DNA of 12,822 nt from Flammula alnicola. Its lineage: Eukaryota > Basidiomycota > Agaricomycetes > Agaricales > Strophariaceae. A program made the translations under genes and the position numbers. Location: assembly GCA_015499995.1 (NCBI GenBank), contig JADNRV010000798.1:1-12822 (forward strand), in the 5' to 3' direction. Under the pieces are notes generated by a model that worked only from the letters and a program-made list of their open reading frames with translations, ran no database searches and was not told the origin of the DNA. Every line of letters starts with the position of its first letter. Position 1 is the first letter of the stretch. Shown one piece after another: positions 1-8,450 of the stretch.

Positions 1-991
1 GGACTTGTAACAAGAGCGTCATGTCGCCGCACTTGAATGGTATATTGCGCGCCAAACCTAAGGTTGATTCTATATGGCCTTGGGCGCTTTGCATGTTAAT
101 CGTTATTCCGGGATTCCAGCTGATTCCCAGTGTTACCGCTATATCTTTAGACATCGAGACAATTTGTGACCCGCTGTCCAATAGTGCTTCTTCCTCGTCA
201 ACATTGTTAACTGTCGGATAGATAGCCCTAAGGGCGTGCGAGTCTCTCGCGCCATAGATAGTCTTCGGTTTCTCTCCTTCCGGTAAATCACTCAGGTACT
301 GCACTATGGGATCATGCACCATAATGGCACCCTTTGGGCCATTCTCACAGTCTTCCGTTAGGACCATATAGCCCGCGTACGGTAGATCTTCTAACATTAT
401 GCTATCTTCAGGTACTTCTGCGATAAGTACGTTGCTATTAGCGGGCGCGCTATTCACTATTCCTTCATCGCTTTCTGATTCTTCTGAGCCGGTTACATCT
501 TCAACCGTGGCCGCGAAGTGGTTGTTCGTGGGCGTAGTAGGAATGCGCACACGCGTAACTTGACGCGCCATTTCTTTCATGACTGCCGGTGATGATCCTA
601 GCACTTGACCGATTGTTGCGCCAATAGGCGTGTTTAGTATGGCTTCGGCAACCTCTCGGTTTAACGCGCCTTTCTGTACTGGGGCCTGAGTTCGGTACGC
701 GGGTCCTTCCTTCTCAGGCGCCGGTCTCTCTTTGTCTGTTCTCGCAACTTCGGTGAGTGGAGGGACTTCGAGGAATGGCAACTCTGGGGGCGGTTGGGTT
801 TCCGCGGATTCCTGGACCTCAGGTTCAGCAATTCTGACCGTGCGTTTCGCCGCAGGTCTTGGTGATATTACAACTTCAACTGTTTTCTTGTTTTTCCGCA
901 TGTTTCTTGTCTGACTAAAATTATATAGGTCCTCCGGGGCTTTCGATGAAGGGAACTTAGTCATTCTCCCAGCACCAGCTATTCCCTTCAT
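1..991 (-). CDS. Retropepsin-type aspartic protease ORF, N-terminal part (runs through base 1)
   Basis: This is the retroviral-type aspartic protease that would mature the retroelement polyprotein. From the ATG at 991-989 the frame is open to base 1. A linker of about 200 residues rich in K, E and P comes first, including the run GPAYRTQAPVQ, which I associate with gag-pro linkers of Agaricomycete gypsy elements. The active-site motif LLDSGSQIVSM follows near bases 190-160, then the flap region and the strand ending LLLQV at base 1. The last codon has only one base in the window. Joined to 12822-12605 the frame gives 403 codons including the stop. The frame is open upstream only to 1024, with TGA codons just before, so the ATG at 991 or a -1 shift from an upstream frame ending at 1000 must start it. 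No capsid or zinc knuckle is part of this ORF. Confidence 0.85.
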   Translation of the reverse strand, partial: MKGIAGAGRMTKFPSSKAPEDLYNFSQTRNMRKNKKTVEVVISPRPAAKRTVRIAEPEVQESAETQPPPELPFLEVPPLTEVARTDKERPAPEKEGPAYRTQAPVQKGALNREVAEAILNTPIGATIGQVLGSSPAVMKEMARQVTRVRIPTTPTNNHFAATVEDVTGSEESESDEGIVNSAPANSNVLIAEVPEDSIMLEDLPYAGYMVLTEDCENGPKGAIMVHDPIVQYLSDLPEGEKPKTIYGARDSHALRAIYPTVNNVDEEEALLDSGSQIVSMSKDIAVTLGISWNPGITINMQSAQGHIESTLGLARNIPFKCGDMTLLLQV

Positions 992-999
992 TGAACGGT

Positions 1000-1170
1000 T
1001 CAGAAATCCGAATCCTCCAGATCCTCAGACTCAACACCCCTTGTCCTGCAAGAAATAAGGTATTGATGTACGTCCTCTATGTCAAGGAGGTCCAATAATC
1101 CCAGCACAGCCCTTGCCTTGTACCCTTCTCTCCCCCAACTTATCGTCGCAGCTGCACAGAACAAAACAAG
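1000..1170 (-). CDS. Possible C-terminal exon of gag, ending 9 nt before the protease ATG
   Basis: On the minus strand a frame is open from 1170 to a TGA at 1002-1000. From the splice-acceptor-like TTTTGTTCTGTGCAG ending at 1152 it encodes about 50 residues: a Gly/Arg-rich start, LLDLLDIEDVHQYL, and an acidic end ESEDLEDSDF. The protease frame lies -1 to it, overlaps it by 25 nt and has its first ATG 9 nt after the stop, which is where the end of Gag should be. Minus-strand donor-like sites occur at 1476 (GTGAGT) and 1356 (GTACGT). I could not assemble a convincing capsid upstream: minus-strand frames at 1951-1427 and 1497-1231 are open but unrecognised. A plus-strand frame overlaps the same bases, so this is a tentative call. 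Confidence 0.35.
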   Translation of the reverse strand, partial: LVLFCAAATISWGREGYKARAVLGLLDLLDIEDVHQYLISCRTRGVESEDLEDSDF

Positions 1171-1921
1171 TCAGTCCCTACACCATATTAGCGACTACAA
1201 GGCCAATTTGCGAATCGATGCTGGCCTTGATTACTTCGGGTCGTGCTGCCAACATTTAACGGCCATCGTCGTTGTTTGCATGTGCCATCGGGGTACAAAG
1301 CCTGAATGGAGCATCAGCATCGTCTTTGGAGACGATAGTAATGGAGGAACACGTACCAATTCAGAAGATCCGGAGGCCATCGCCATTGCAACCGCCCACC
1401 TCCACTCGTGTCTCGCGAGCCCAGCCTCAGCCGATTCTATCAAGCTCCTTGAGCGGAATCGAAGCAATAGACTCACCACACCAGCGATCACCCACATCCC
1501 TGATACAACCCACCCTCCACCATCTCCGCGCTCTTTCCACGCTGCCCATCACGCCCCTGTTCTTCGTTTGAAGCTCGCTGCATACACCCAAGGCCCATTC
1601 GCTGGCAGCGACCGCACCGAAGCCGAATCGCGATTGGACAACGGCCTCGACTATTTCCAGGAACTCGCCTTCTTCCTCGCTCAGAAGGCCCTGGCGGCAC
1701 CTCTGTCGCCCGTGCCGCTCGTGTCTCCTGATGTCCATATGCAGGGCAATCTTGTGCCGCCCAACGTGTAATCTGCTGTTGCAGGCGAGAAGCGATCGGC
1801 GAGTAGGTATAGGAACAAGTTTGGGAGGAGCTGGAGTACCGGCACGGTGTCGCCGTCTGGGAGTAGTGGAAGCGAGACCGGTACAGGTGGAATATCGAGC
1901 TTGGGAGCGGTAAAGTGCTAG
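1079..1921 (+). pseudogene. Unknown plus-strand ORF with one internal TAA
   Basis: From ATG 1079 the frame is open for 230 codons to TAA (1769-1771), then continues in the same frame for 49 more codons to TAG (1919-1921). The continuation is protein-like: basic (GEKRSASRYRNKFGR), then Ser/Gly/Thr-rich. That pattern fits one nonsense change (CAA to TAA would do it) in a gene of about 280 residues. The middle uses many C- or G-ending codons, unlike the AT-richer flanks. The sequence RIDAGLDYF near residue 46 recurs as RLDNGLDYF near residue 187, which hints at an internal repeat. I recognise no family. Minus-strand frames are also open here, and the start overlaps a possible gag exon, so strand and reality are uncertain. 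Confidence 0.3.
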
Positions 1922-2199
1922 GTTTCGTCTACGTTGGAAATGATCTAGCTAGTGGTGCAGAAAGAACTCTACACTCAACACAACCAAACCACAAAACCAA
2001 CAACTTGACTAGACGTAGTCTTGTGTGCGAGTCTCGGGGTAAAGTATGAAAAAGGAGAAGTGCTTCGACTGGTAAACAAGTCTATGCAGGTTTTTGGTAT
2101 GGGGCGGGTTTTAGTTCCGTAGAACTGGTGTGGTGACTTTCTAACTTCAAACAATGCTGACTCGGACTTCCTTTTAACTTGACGACTGATACGAACTTT

Positions 2200-2221
2200 T
2201 TGACTTTAACTTGACTTTAAC
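2200..2221. repeat. Perfect 11-bp tandem repeat
   Basis: TTGACTTTAAC occurs twice in a row (2200-2210 and 2211-2221). Further TTGAC copies at 2005 and 2179, and GCGTCAA at 2313, 2371 and 2453, make this a motif cluster downstream of the possible minus-strand TATA box. Confidence 0.7.
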
Positions 2222-2501
2222 AACCTGTAACTTTCATGCAGTGACCGCGACAAGTATGCACTACAACTTTCACGTGGTCACGACGGGCGCACGCTACACT
2301 TTACAGAAACACGCGTCAAACTCTGGTTAACTACTTCTCAAACTTGCAATGGTCGCAAAGCTGTTTTGAAGCGTCAAATGTTGGTCTTTATTAAATTAAG
2401 TCTGGTGCGACGAGGTTAAATCGTTCCCTTAAGTGTTTTCACTGGTTTTAAAGCGTCAACTGTGGGGTGGATTGCCTACTCTACTACGTGCGTTACAAGC
2501 G

Positions 2502-2510
2502 TATTTTATA
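2502..2510 (-). promoter_or_regulatory. Possible TATA box for the retroelement transcript
   Basis: The minus strand reads TATAAAATA here, about 1.5 kb before the protease ATG, in a gene-free stretch and pointing toward gag-pro-pol. Position suits an LTR promoter; nothing else confirms it. Confidence 0.3.
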
Positions 2511-2546
2511 CCTACTGAGCGCCAAGCCTCTACATGTTGCATATGA

Positions 2547-3127
2547 TTCTACGCGTCTAATAGCACTATTTCTACTGGTTCATGGTGTCGTGATTACGGG
2601 TCCGTTCGGTAACGGTTACTGGTGAGTCCCCGTTTTCTGGCGTATGTTTTGGTTTCAAGAATGAACCGCTATGTCGCGGAACACCCTCTTTTGGGATCAA
2701 TACAGTTGGGTCCGTATTTAGACACATTATTGCCCGATTGGGATGCACGGCACGTTTAGCACGGGTTTCTCTTTTACCGGTACGGCACGGTCGTCGGTCA
2801 AGTCGGAGCCACCACCTCTATGGCGGCGTTTCCCGCGTGCTTCACTATGAGCTGGTTTATGACCGCTCGGCCTGTTCGGAGCCGAACTACTCAGCCGTTC
2901 TACGCGTATAACGGACAGATAGGTGTATGGGACAATGTGGACCTCTTGGTCATGTGTTCTTTGGCCCGCGATCGACGCATCTAACGCCGTCTCCATATTG
3001 GACTAGTCGTGCCTCAAGACTTCGGGATTCTCATTCTGCGCGGGTTTCTCCAGTCGAAGCCTCTTGTTTGTTTTGCAGGGACACACGGAGGTCATGCTTC
3101 TTTGGCACCAACCTTAGTTCTACGCGT
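2547..3127. repeat. Three dispersed copies of TTCTACGCGT
   Basis: The 10-mer occurs at 2547-2556, 2898-2907 and 3118-3127; the last two share GTTCTACGCGTA. ACGCGT is the core bound by MBF in ascomycete yeasts, but no such role is shown here. Confidence 0.5.
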
Positions 3128-3326
3128 ACTTCTGAGCTTACTAGCCAGGCCCGCCGGACCGTAGATAGTTACTTCCGTTGTACTTGGTTATGTGGTTTCC
3201 CGCGTGTAACCCACTTAGTCGGCCAACACGAGGTATGCTGCCTACCCTTGTTTCCCTAGTGTAATAGGTTGGTTGATTGGGAAATCGCAAAATTCCACGG
3301 GTGGACCGCGCCACGCCCCATCATCT

Positions 3327-3361
3327 CCCCCACACTTATAATATTGACTGTCCCCAGTCAA
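3327..3361 (+). promoter_or_regulatory. Shared cassette element, copy A (upstream of gene 1)
   Basis: CCCCCACACTT (3327-3337) is followed by 6 nt and the perfect palindrome TTGACTG-TCCC-CAGTCAA (3344-3361). Copy B at 6778-6812 has the same layout and spacing and differs mainly in the 6-nt spacer. It lies 434 nt before the gene 1 ATG. It could be a binding site or promoter element. On the minus strand it reads as a purine tract GTGTGGGGGAGA followed by TGATGGGG, which would also suit a polypurine tract next to an LTR start. Confidence 0.55.
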
Positions 3362-3795
3362 TGCCGCGTGATCCGAGTATGTTTCTCCCTAAGCCCTTGG
3401 TACTGGCCGAGACGCCGCACGGATATTCCCGTGATGCCTAAGCCTTCGTACACCACTATCTCGTTGTGCCGATCAAGCCGATACACGCCACAAGATCGAA
3501 TTTGATTATGACATCATCCATCACAACACGCGCCCATTGTATGTTTTGCCTCAAACTTTAGCGCCCGTCTAGAAGTCGAGGTACGTGCAGCGCCCAACCA
3601 TTCAAGCTTTTAAGCTCTACTCATGAAACGCGCCGCCCATTGTTTCTCCAGATCTCTGCGTGGTTCACCGTTGGCGCACAGACCATATAGGACTCAATAA
3701 ATAATGCGTCGGTTCTGACGCTGAGTCCAACAGTCTCCGTTACACACTCCAACCGCTCGCTCGCTTTCCACTTTACAATCTCAGCTTTTTCTGCC

Positions 3796-5840
3796 ATGTC
3801 CACCCCTCCAGAACCATCTCCCTTGGCCACCCTTGACGCTGCTATTGGCGTCTTTGATATATACCAATTCATTCGCCCTGCCTTTCGGGCCCTCAAGGAC
3901 TGTATTCAGGATGAGGTCGACGTGGAATCTGCCTACGGTGCTTTGCAGAGCCAAGTGTATTTCATGGTGCGTAGTTTTTGTAGAACTTGTGTATTTACGT
4001 GGCCCTGACTTTCTTTATTTTGTATTGCAGAGTCGCTTCCTATGCTTCGCGGAGATCGTTGGTAGTGAATATCTAATCCCTGATGATATTCACTCCTTCC
4101 GCCAGCTCCACGCGAACCTTGCCAAATTGCTGTCCCCCGACCAACTTGTAGCACTCAGGTGTGAGGACTGGGTTATTGATAACCCAGGGCGGGTAGGTTT
4201 TTCGTTTCCTGCCCCTGTTATGCCATGCTAAACGCTCATTATTTATTCTAGCAACCCCTGCCCCTAGACTACGAATTTCCTCCTGCCCAGGCTGGCTCCC
4301 TCCCTTTCACACCCCAGCAGCAGAAACTAGCCGAAGAATTTATGGTGAAACAACATGAAGAGCGCGCAAAACGGATTGCGGCGCGAAAAGCAAGCGCGAA
4401 GCGCGAACGCCGGGCGCAACAAGCCATCGAGCGAGCAGAGGCGGCCAGACAGGCCGAGCTGCAACGACAGGCTGATTTGACGCGTGAATCAGAGACGGAT
4501 CGTCAAGCGGCGCTCGAGTTTGCCCAGTCAGGTGTGTGGTCTTAGTTCACCATGCGCGGGTTCTTCTCTGCCCTACATTTCTCACCCCTTTTTACTTAGG
4601 TTTCCAGTCCCTAATCCCCCTTTCTGACCGTGATTTCGCCCAGAGCAATCCTTCCCCACCACGGGCCGAGTCATCAAAAACCGCGGGAAAACGCAAATGC
4701 TCATCTAGTGCGCGCCAATCTGCGCGTCAATTAGCCAAGAGTAAGGCTACTATCTCCAGTACTGATGACGATGAGGATGCCCAACTACCCTCCGCCGGAC
4801 CATCCAAGAAAGCCAAGTATGCCCCTTCCCGGCCGCATACCAAGATCTTATCCCAGGAGGCGTTCCTCGAAGATGCCCGTTCACTGTGGCAACAGGCTCC
4901 TGCGGGCCTTCGTGCTAACGAACCCCCTCCTCTTATTGACGCCGCCCAACTCAAGGTGTTTCGTCGTGGCTTCAAGGCCCAGGTACGTTTCGTTGGACTT
5001 TCTAACCAAAATTTTCGCGTTTTTCCTGACTCTTTGCTTCATACAGGTCAAGGCTCCCTGCTTTGCTTGCGTTATGGGCGATACCGAGCAACACTGCAAG
5101 TTCCTTGGTTTCAACAAGGGATGCCCTCCTTGTACGCATCACAAACGCGGTCGATGCTCGTTCGTCTGGTCACCCGAGGAGCGCGCCTACTACAGGGAAC
5201 ACGCGTATTCGCTGGGTCAAAATTCGTTGACCAGTAAGTCCTGACCTGCCTATCTCCGGTATTCGCGACTGAACTGTTCTACTTGATAGGCTTCCAGGAG
5301 GACTTACGGGACATTCAATTCCACTGCAGTCAAGGTCTGATTTCCGCGCGTCAAGCGGAGTCTTCATACGGACAGGCCGACCGTCTCGCAGGCCGCTTCA
5401 CTCAACGCGTTATTGATTTGTACCACGAGGACTTCCCGGCCGCCTTGACGCGATCAGTCTTTACTAGTCAGCAGTGCGTCGACTTCGTCCTGGAACGCGC
5501 GTCGAACGTCGACGCCGCCGAGCTTGGTCACCATGGCCTCCCGCTTATCGACGAGCTACTCTTGTTTTTAGACCCCAATGTGTTCGAACGCGTCCCAACT
5601 ACTAGCTGGGAACATACTGTCCTTCAGTATCGTTTGTACCGCGAGTCGCAGGAACAGGAGGAGACTTCCATCGCGGATTCCGCGGCGATTGACGACTTGT
5701 TGGACCTGGAGGCCGAGGAGGCGCCGAGCGATGAAGGGAGTGACGAGGAGAGCGGCGAGGGTTCCCCGCGTCCATCCAACGACGCCAATGATGCTGACGA
5801 GGATGAGTCTGTTAGTGGCCGATCAGACACCGAGGCATAG
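3796..5840 (+). CDS. Gene 1: six-exon gene, Zn2Cys6-like cysteine module protein, function unknown
   Basis: Exons by reading frame and GT...AG sites: 3796-3966, 4031-4192, 4252-4531, 4600-4982, 5047-5233, 5290-5840, with introns of 64, 59, 68, 64 and 56 nt; product 577 aa. Start: ATG after CTGCC, nothing coding before it. Residues 1-111 look helical (LDAAIGVFDIYQF; LVALRCEDWVIDNP). Residues ~134-200 are a charged Ala/Arg/Glu/Gln coiled coil. Basic stretches follow (GKRK ~234, PSKKAK ~280), possible nuclear signals. Exon 5 has C337, C340, C349, C358, C361 and C369 (C-x2-C-x8-C-x8-C-x2-C-x7-C), close to a fungal Zn2Cys6 cluster except for the first long spacing. The last exon is helical and ends in an Asp/Glu/Ser tail. 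It runs antisense to the retroelement genes. A DNA-binding nuclear protein is an inference; I do not recognise the family. Confidence 0.8.
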
Positions 5841-6777
5841 GACCGCTCGTTTAGAGGATGCTCTTGGACCCTCCTTTGGTCAGTCCCTCTCCTCTTTTTC
5901 TATGCTTCTTTTTGTTTAACGACCTTTCTTTAGTCGCATTACTGTGTTCTATCCTCGCGCGTCTTTCTTGGTTGGTCGCCCTCTTTGGCGCCTCTTTCTA
6001 GAATGGGCTCTATTTTTAGGGCTCATGTACATACTTGTTTTTACACTGCCCAGGGTAGGGGCTAAGCTACCCTTATGTATGGATCTTTTGGTGTGAGGGG
6101 TTTTCATTCTTATAGTGGACCCCTCTTTGTTTAATATAGTCTGCCAAGTCCATTTGTGAGGACTTGGTATTTACTCTTGTTCTTTCCGGCTTGATTTGAC
6201 TCTGCGCGGCCTTCTAACATCATAAATATTCCTGGCTTATTTCTGCTTGGAATAGTATGTGTCTAGGAATAGTATGTGTCTATACGCCTCGCCGTTTCCA
6301 CGCGGGTTTCTGGACGAGTAAGCCTGGCCTCCATGGTGGTGTATAAAGTTAATCCGGTAACGCTCGATTGTTATTTCGTTGTTATCCGTTTTTCTTGTTC
6401 TGCCCCAGTCCTTGTCGCTGAAACCCGCGTCAATCAAATGTGTTCTATATTTAGACTACTCATTTAATTTTTGGTTAAGTTTGCCCGAGGCTTGCGAACC
6501 CTGATTGCCGCTCAGTTATCTAATTATAGACTGTCTGTCTTCGACTTGGCCTATTCACTTCAGGTTTCTACTAGATTTGAAGCCGTTTTGTATTGGTTTT
6601 TCGGCTCAAGACTTAGCCGTTGGTAGGCTACATTGACTCATAGCTAGTTGATGCATTTTGCGCGTCTTTCTGGCTCCTGTTGTCTCAGATTTATAAGACT
6701 TTTTCGTCTGTGTCTGCCGCGTAGATTTAACGTTCCCGGAATCTGGTGTCTTTTTGAACGCTCCTTAGTGCCTCCCT
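5841..6777. other. Spacer between gene 1 and gene 2, no gene seen
   Basis: The plus strand is T-rich with long pyrimidine runs (for example about 5885-5908), as expected of a fungal 3' end and upstream region. No convincing coding frame, RNA gene or AATAAA signal was found. A 17-bp tandem repeat lies at 6249-6282. The pyrimidine run at 5884-5900 reads as a purine tract on the minus strand followed by TGACC, so it is a second candidate polypurine tract, but nothing else supports an LTR starting here. Confidence 0.5.
6249..6282. repeat. Perfect 17-bp tandem duplication
   Basis: GGAATAGTATGTGTCTA occurs at 6249-6265 and again at 6266-6282 with no spacer or mismatch, so the duplication is recent or a slippage product. 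Confidence 0.85.
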
Positions 6778-6812
6778 CCCCCACACTTTACAACTTGACT
6801 GTCCTCAGTCAA
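6778..6812 (+). promoter_or_regulatory. Shared cassette element, copy B (upstream of gene 2)
   Basis: CCCCCACACTT (6778-6788), the spacer TACAAC, then the palindrome TTGACTG-TCCT-CAGTCAA (6795-6812). It matches copy A at 3327-3361 in order and spacing and lies 252 nt before the gene 2 ATG. The flanks do not align, so the element itself has been kept. Confidence 0.55.
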
Positions 6813-6991
6813 ACTTCGAGTGCGTGCCGTCGGAAGTACCATGCCAGCTAATTTTTCATGTGCAAGGCACTGTCATCGGACCAGGACGCCCGCTTGTAAC
6901 TAGGCCGTTTCGCTCGTAAAATTTTTCTTTTGCAGGCTCTTGACCCGACACGCCCCGCTCCGTGGCTCGAGCGTCAGAAAGACGCGGGAAG

Positions 6992-6999
6992 TATAAAAA
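6992..6999 (+). promoter_or_regulatory. TATA box of gene 2
   Basis: TATAAAAA lies 73 nt before the ATG at 7065. With initiation about 30 nt downstream the 5' leader would be roughly 40 nt, usual for a fungal gene. A splice-acceptor-like TTTTTCTTTTGCAG at about 6922-6935 lies upstream of the box and would then be irrelevant. Confidence 0.5.
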
Positions 7000-7064
7000 C
7001 CCAAGTCGACAGACCGGAGACAGTCAGGGACTTCAGCGTTTCTAACCTCGCATCCTTCTGTGTT

Positions 7065-8450
7065 ATGTCGCCTCAGGACTCTATGGCCAAAGACGGTTTA
7101 CCTGGCTTCGACGCAGCTGTCAGCTCGTTGGACGACTATATTGCGCTTCGTGCGCTTTATGGTCGTTTGCCTAGTGTCACCGTCCGTTACCTGGCTGATG
7201 AGCTCGTGGCGGTTGTCAAGCCTATCGTGCGTAGTTGTTGACCCCATCAATGGTACTGACTCTTTTTAAAACTGATGCGCTTGTTTCACGCGTCTTTTCT
7301 TAGCTCCCTTGGGCCGCAACCACAGACTTACTACTCGCCAACCAAGCAGCCTGCGATTTGCTACTTCACATGCGGAAGGAACACCTGTCCCTCAAAGATC
7401 TTGCAGGCCTCGGATACCAGCCACCCCAACCCCTTATTGCTTTGCTCAACATAACCTATCGAATTTATACTCATAGGAACCCGAAGAGTGCTGAAGCGTC
7501 AAAGGGTAAGGAGCGCGACCATATCTCCGAAGCACAGCTCAGGGAGAATGCCAAGCGCACCGCTAAGGAGGTAAGGTAGTACACTTTTCATTCATCTCTT
7601 CTTTAACTTTACTGCCAGGCTCGTCGTCGTCGCGTCAAATCCAAGGCCGCCCTCACTGATACTGATGAAGACATGGAACCTGTTCTTATCACCGGTGACT
7701 GCGAGACACCCCCAGTTCAGGGAGAACCAGTAAATGGTCCACTCCATTTTGTTTATTCTGACTAACACCCAAACTTATTAGATGCATGTCGACGACACCT
7801 CTGCCCCGACGGATGTCAGTCCTGCACCGTCCGCTGAAGCTCCGAAGGGTAAGACACCCCCTACTCGGCCCCGTAACATGGTCAAGGAAACCACCGTGCG
7901 TGCATTTTCAATTATACGCGTGTTTCTCAGACCGCTGATTACACGCATCGTTCATTATCAGTCCGAGCGTCGTCCCGAGGTGCGGTATCTTCCTTTAGCG
8001 TTCATCTCTGGAGTCGATACTAACTCCTCGGAATATCGCAAGGCCTCCAAATATGTTCTTCGCGGTAGCAGCAAAGCGACTACCTCCAGCAAGCGCCAGC
8101 GGTCTACTGCGTCCGTTATGACCGTCACCGCCAGTCCTTTGCCTGGTACGCTTAATTTCCCGCGTGAAACGCTCTTCGTTAAGGTCATACGCGCAGCTTC
8201 AGCCATCGTTAGTGATCCTCACGTTGCGGATGCCCTTGACCGCGTTAAAGCCCTACAAGACAAGGAACAGTTAACTGTTTCTACTCGTCGAGGCATCCTT
8301 AAAACGCGCGAGATTCTACTTGGTCAACTTGACGAACACAACTATCATCTGCGGTACAATTTGCGTATGCGCGAGATAGTTATCGGCGAGCTTACCCGCT
8401 GGAGCGAGGAGCATGACCCTGGTGCGCGCCCGTTTCGCGCGTGTTTCTAA
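7065..8450 (+). CDS. Gene 2: five-exon gene, function unknown, possible distant paralogue of gene 1
   Basis: Exons by frame and splice sites: 7065-7226, 7304-7570, 7619-7729, 7782-7895, 7962-8450; introns of 77, 48, 52 and 66 nt, all phase 0; product about 380 aa. The 66-nt intron is a multiple of three without a stop, so retention would give 402 aa. ATG 7065 is chosen for the TATA box and for likeness to the gene 1 start: both begin MS, carry (L/F)DAA(I/V)...(F/L)D.Y early, and have a first exon of 54-57 codons ending in phase 0 at GTGCGTAGTT. Residues 55-143 are helical; a basic Arg cluster (ARRRRVKSK) follows at ~144, then an acidic and Pro-rich linker, then a long helical C-terminus (VKVIRAASAIV; REILLGQLDEHNYHLRY). 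It has no cysteine module or acidic tail like those of gene 1. An alternative last intron, 8422-8479, would change the final residues. Confidence 0.75.
7896..7961 (+). other. Intron of gene 2 that would keep the frame if retained
   Basis: GTGCGT...TTATCAG, 66 nt, no in-frame stop. The donor matches the GTGCGT donors of the first introns of both genes. If retained it adds 22 residues rich in Ile, Arg and Phe, unlike the Pro-rich linker before it, so splicing is the likelier state. Confidence 0.5.

Larger units (their letters stand above)
1922..3795. other. Gene-free stretch, probable LTR/control region
   Basis: No frame here looks coding on either strand. It contains a possible minus-strand TATA box (2502-2510), seven TTGAC/GTCAA copies between 2005 and 2459, an 11-bp tandem repeat (2200-2221), three copies of TTCTACGCGT, and one copy of the element shared with gene 2 (3327-3361). 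The part just before gene 1 has a weak TATA-like AATAAATAA at 3696-3704, 92 nt before its ATG. If the unit has an LTR, its U3-R-U5 should lie here, read right to left. I could not fix its ends or a primer binding site. Confidence 0.45.

Noticed and set aside
1766..1784. A 19-nt GTGTAA...GCAG 'intron' that would remove the TAA at 1769
   Set aside because: It is far shorter than the other introns (48-77 nt). Because the frame already continues after the TAA, a nonsense change is simpler.
2024..2038. Resemblance to a tRNA T-arm (GTGCGAGTC)
   Set aside because: No matching acceptor, D-arm or anticodon arm could be found around it.
2727..3505. ORFs of 78-110 codons in the gene-free stretch
   Set aside because: Their products are Arg/Ser/Cys-rich and random-looking, with no splice continuation or recognisable motif.
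4765..5244. 159-codon plus-strand ORF overlapping exons 4 and 5 of gene 1
   Set aside because: It is in exon 5's frame read back through an intron and the wrong frame of exon 4; only its last part is real, and that part is used in gene 1.
5811..5840. A 30-nt GTTAGT...CATAG 'intron' at the end of gene 1
   Set aside because: It is too short to splice, and the stop inside it ends a natural acidic tail.
5578..5919. 113-codon plus-strand ORF and a minus-strand ORF over the acidic tail of gene 1
   Set aside because: They are shadow frames of a repetitive Glu/Asp/Ser coding region, with Arg- or Ser-rich products typical of such shadows.
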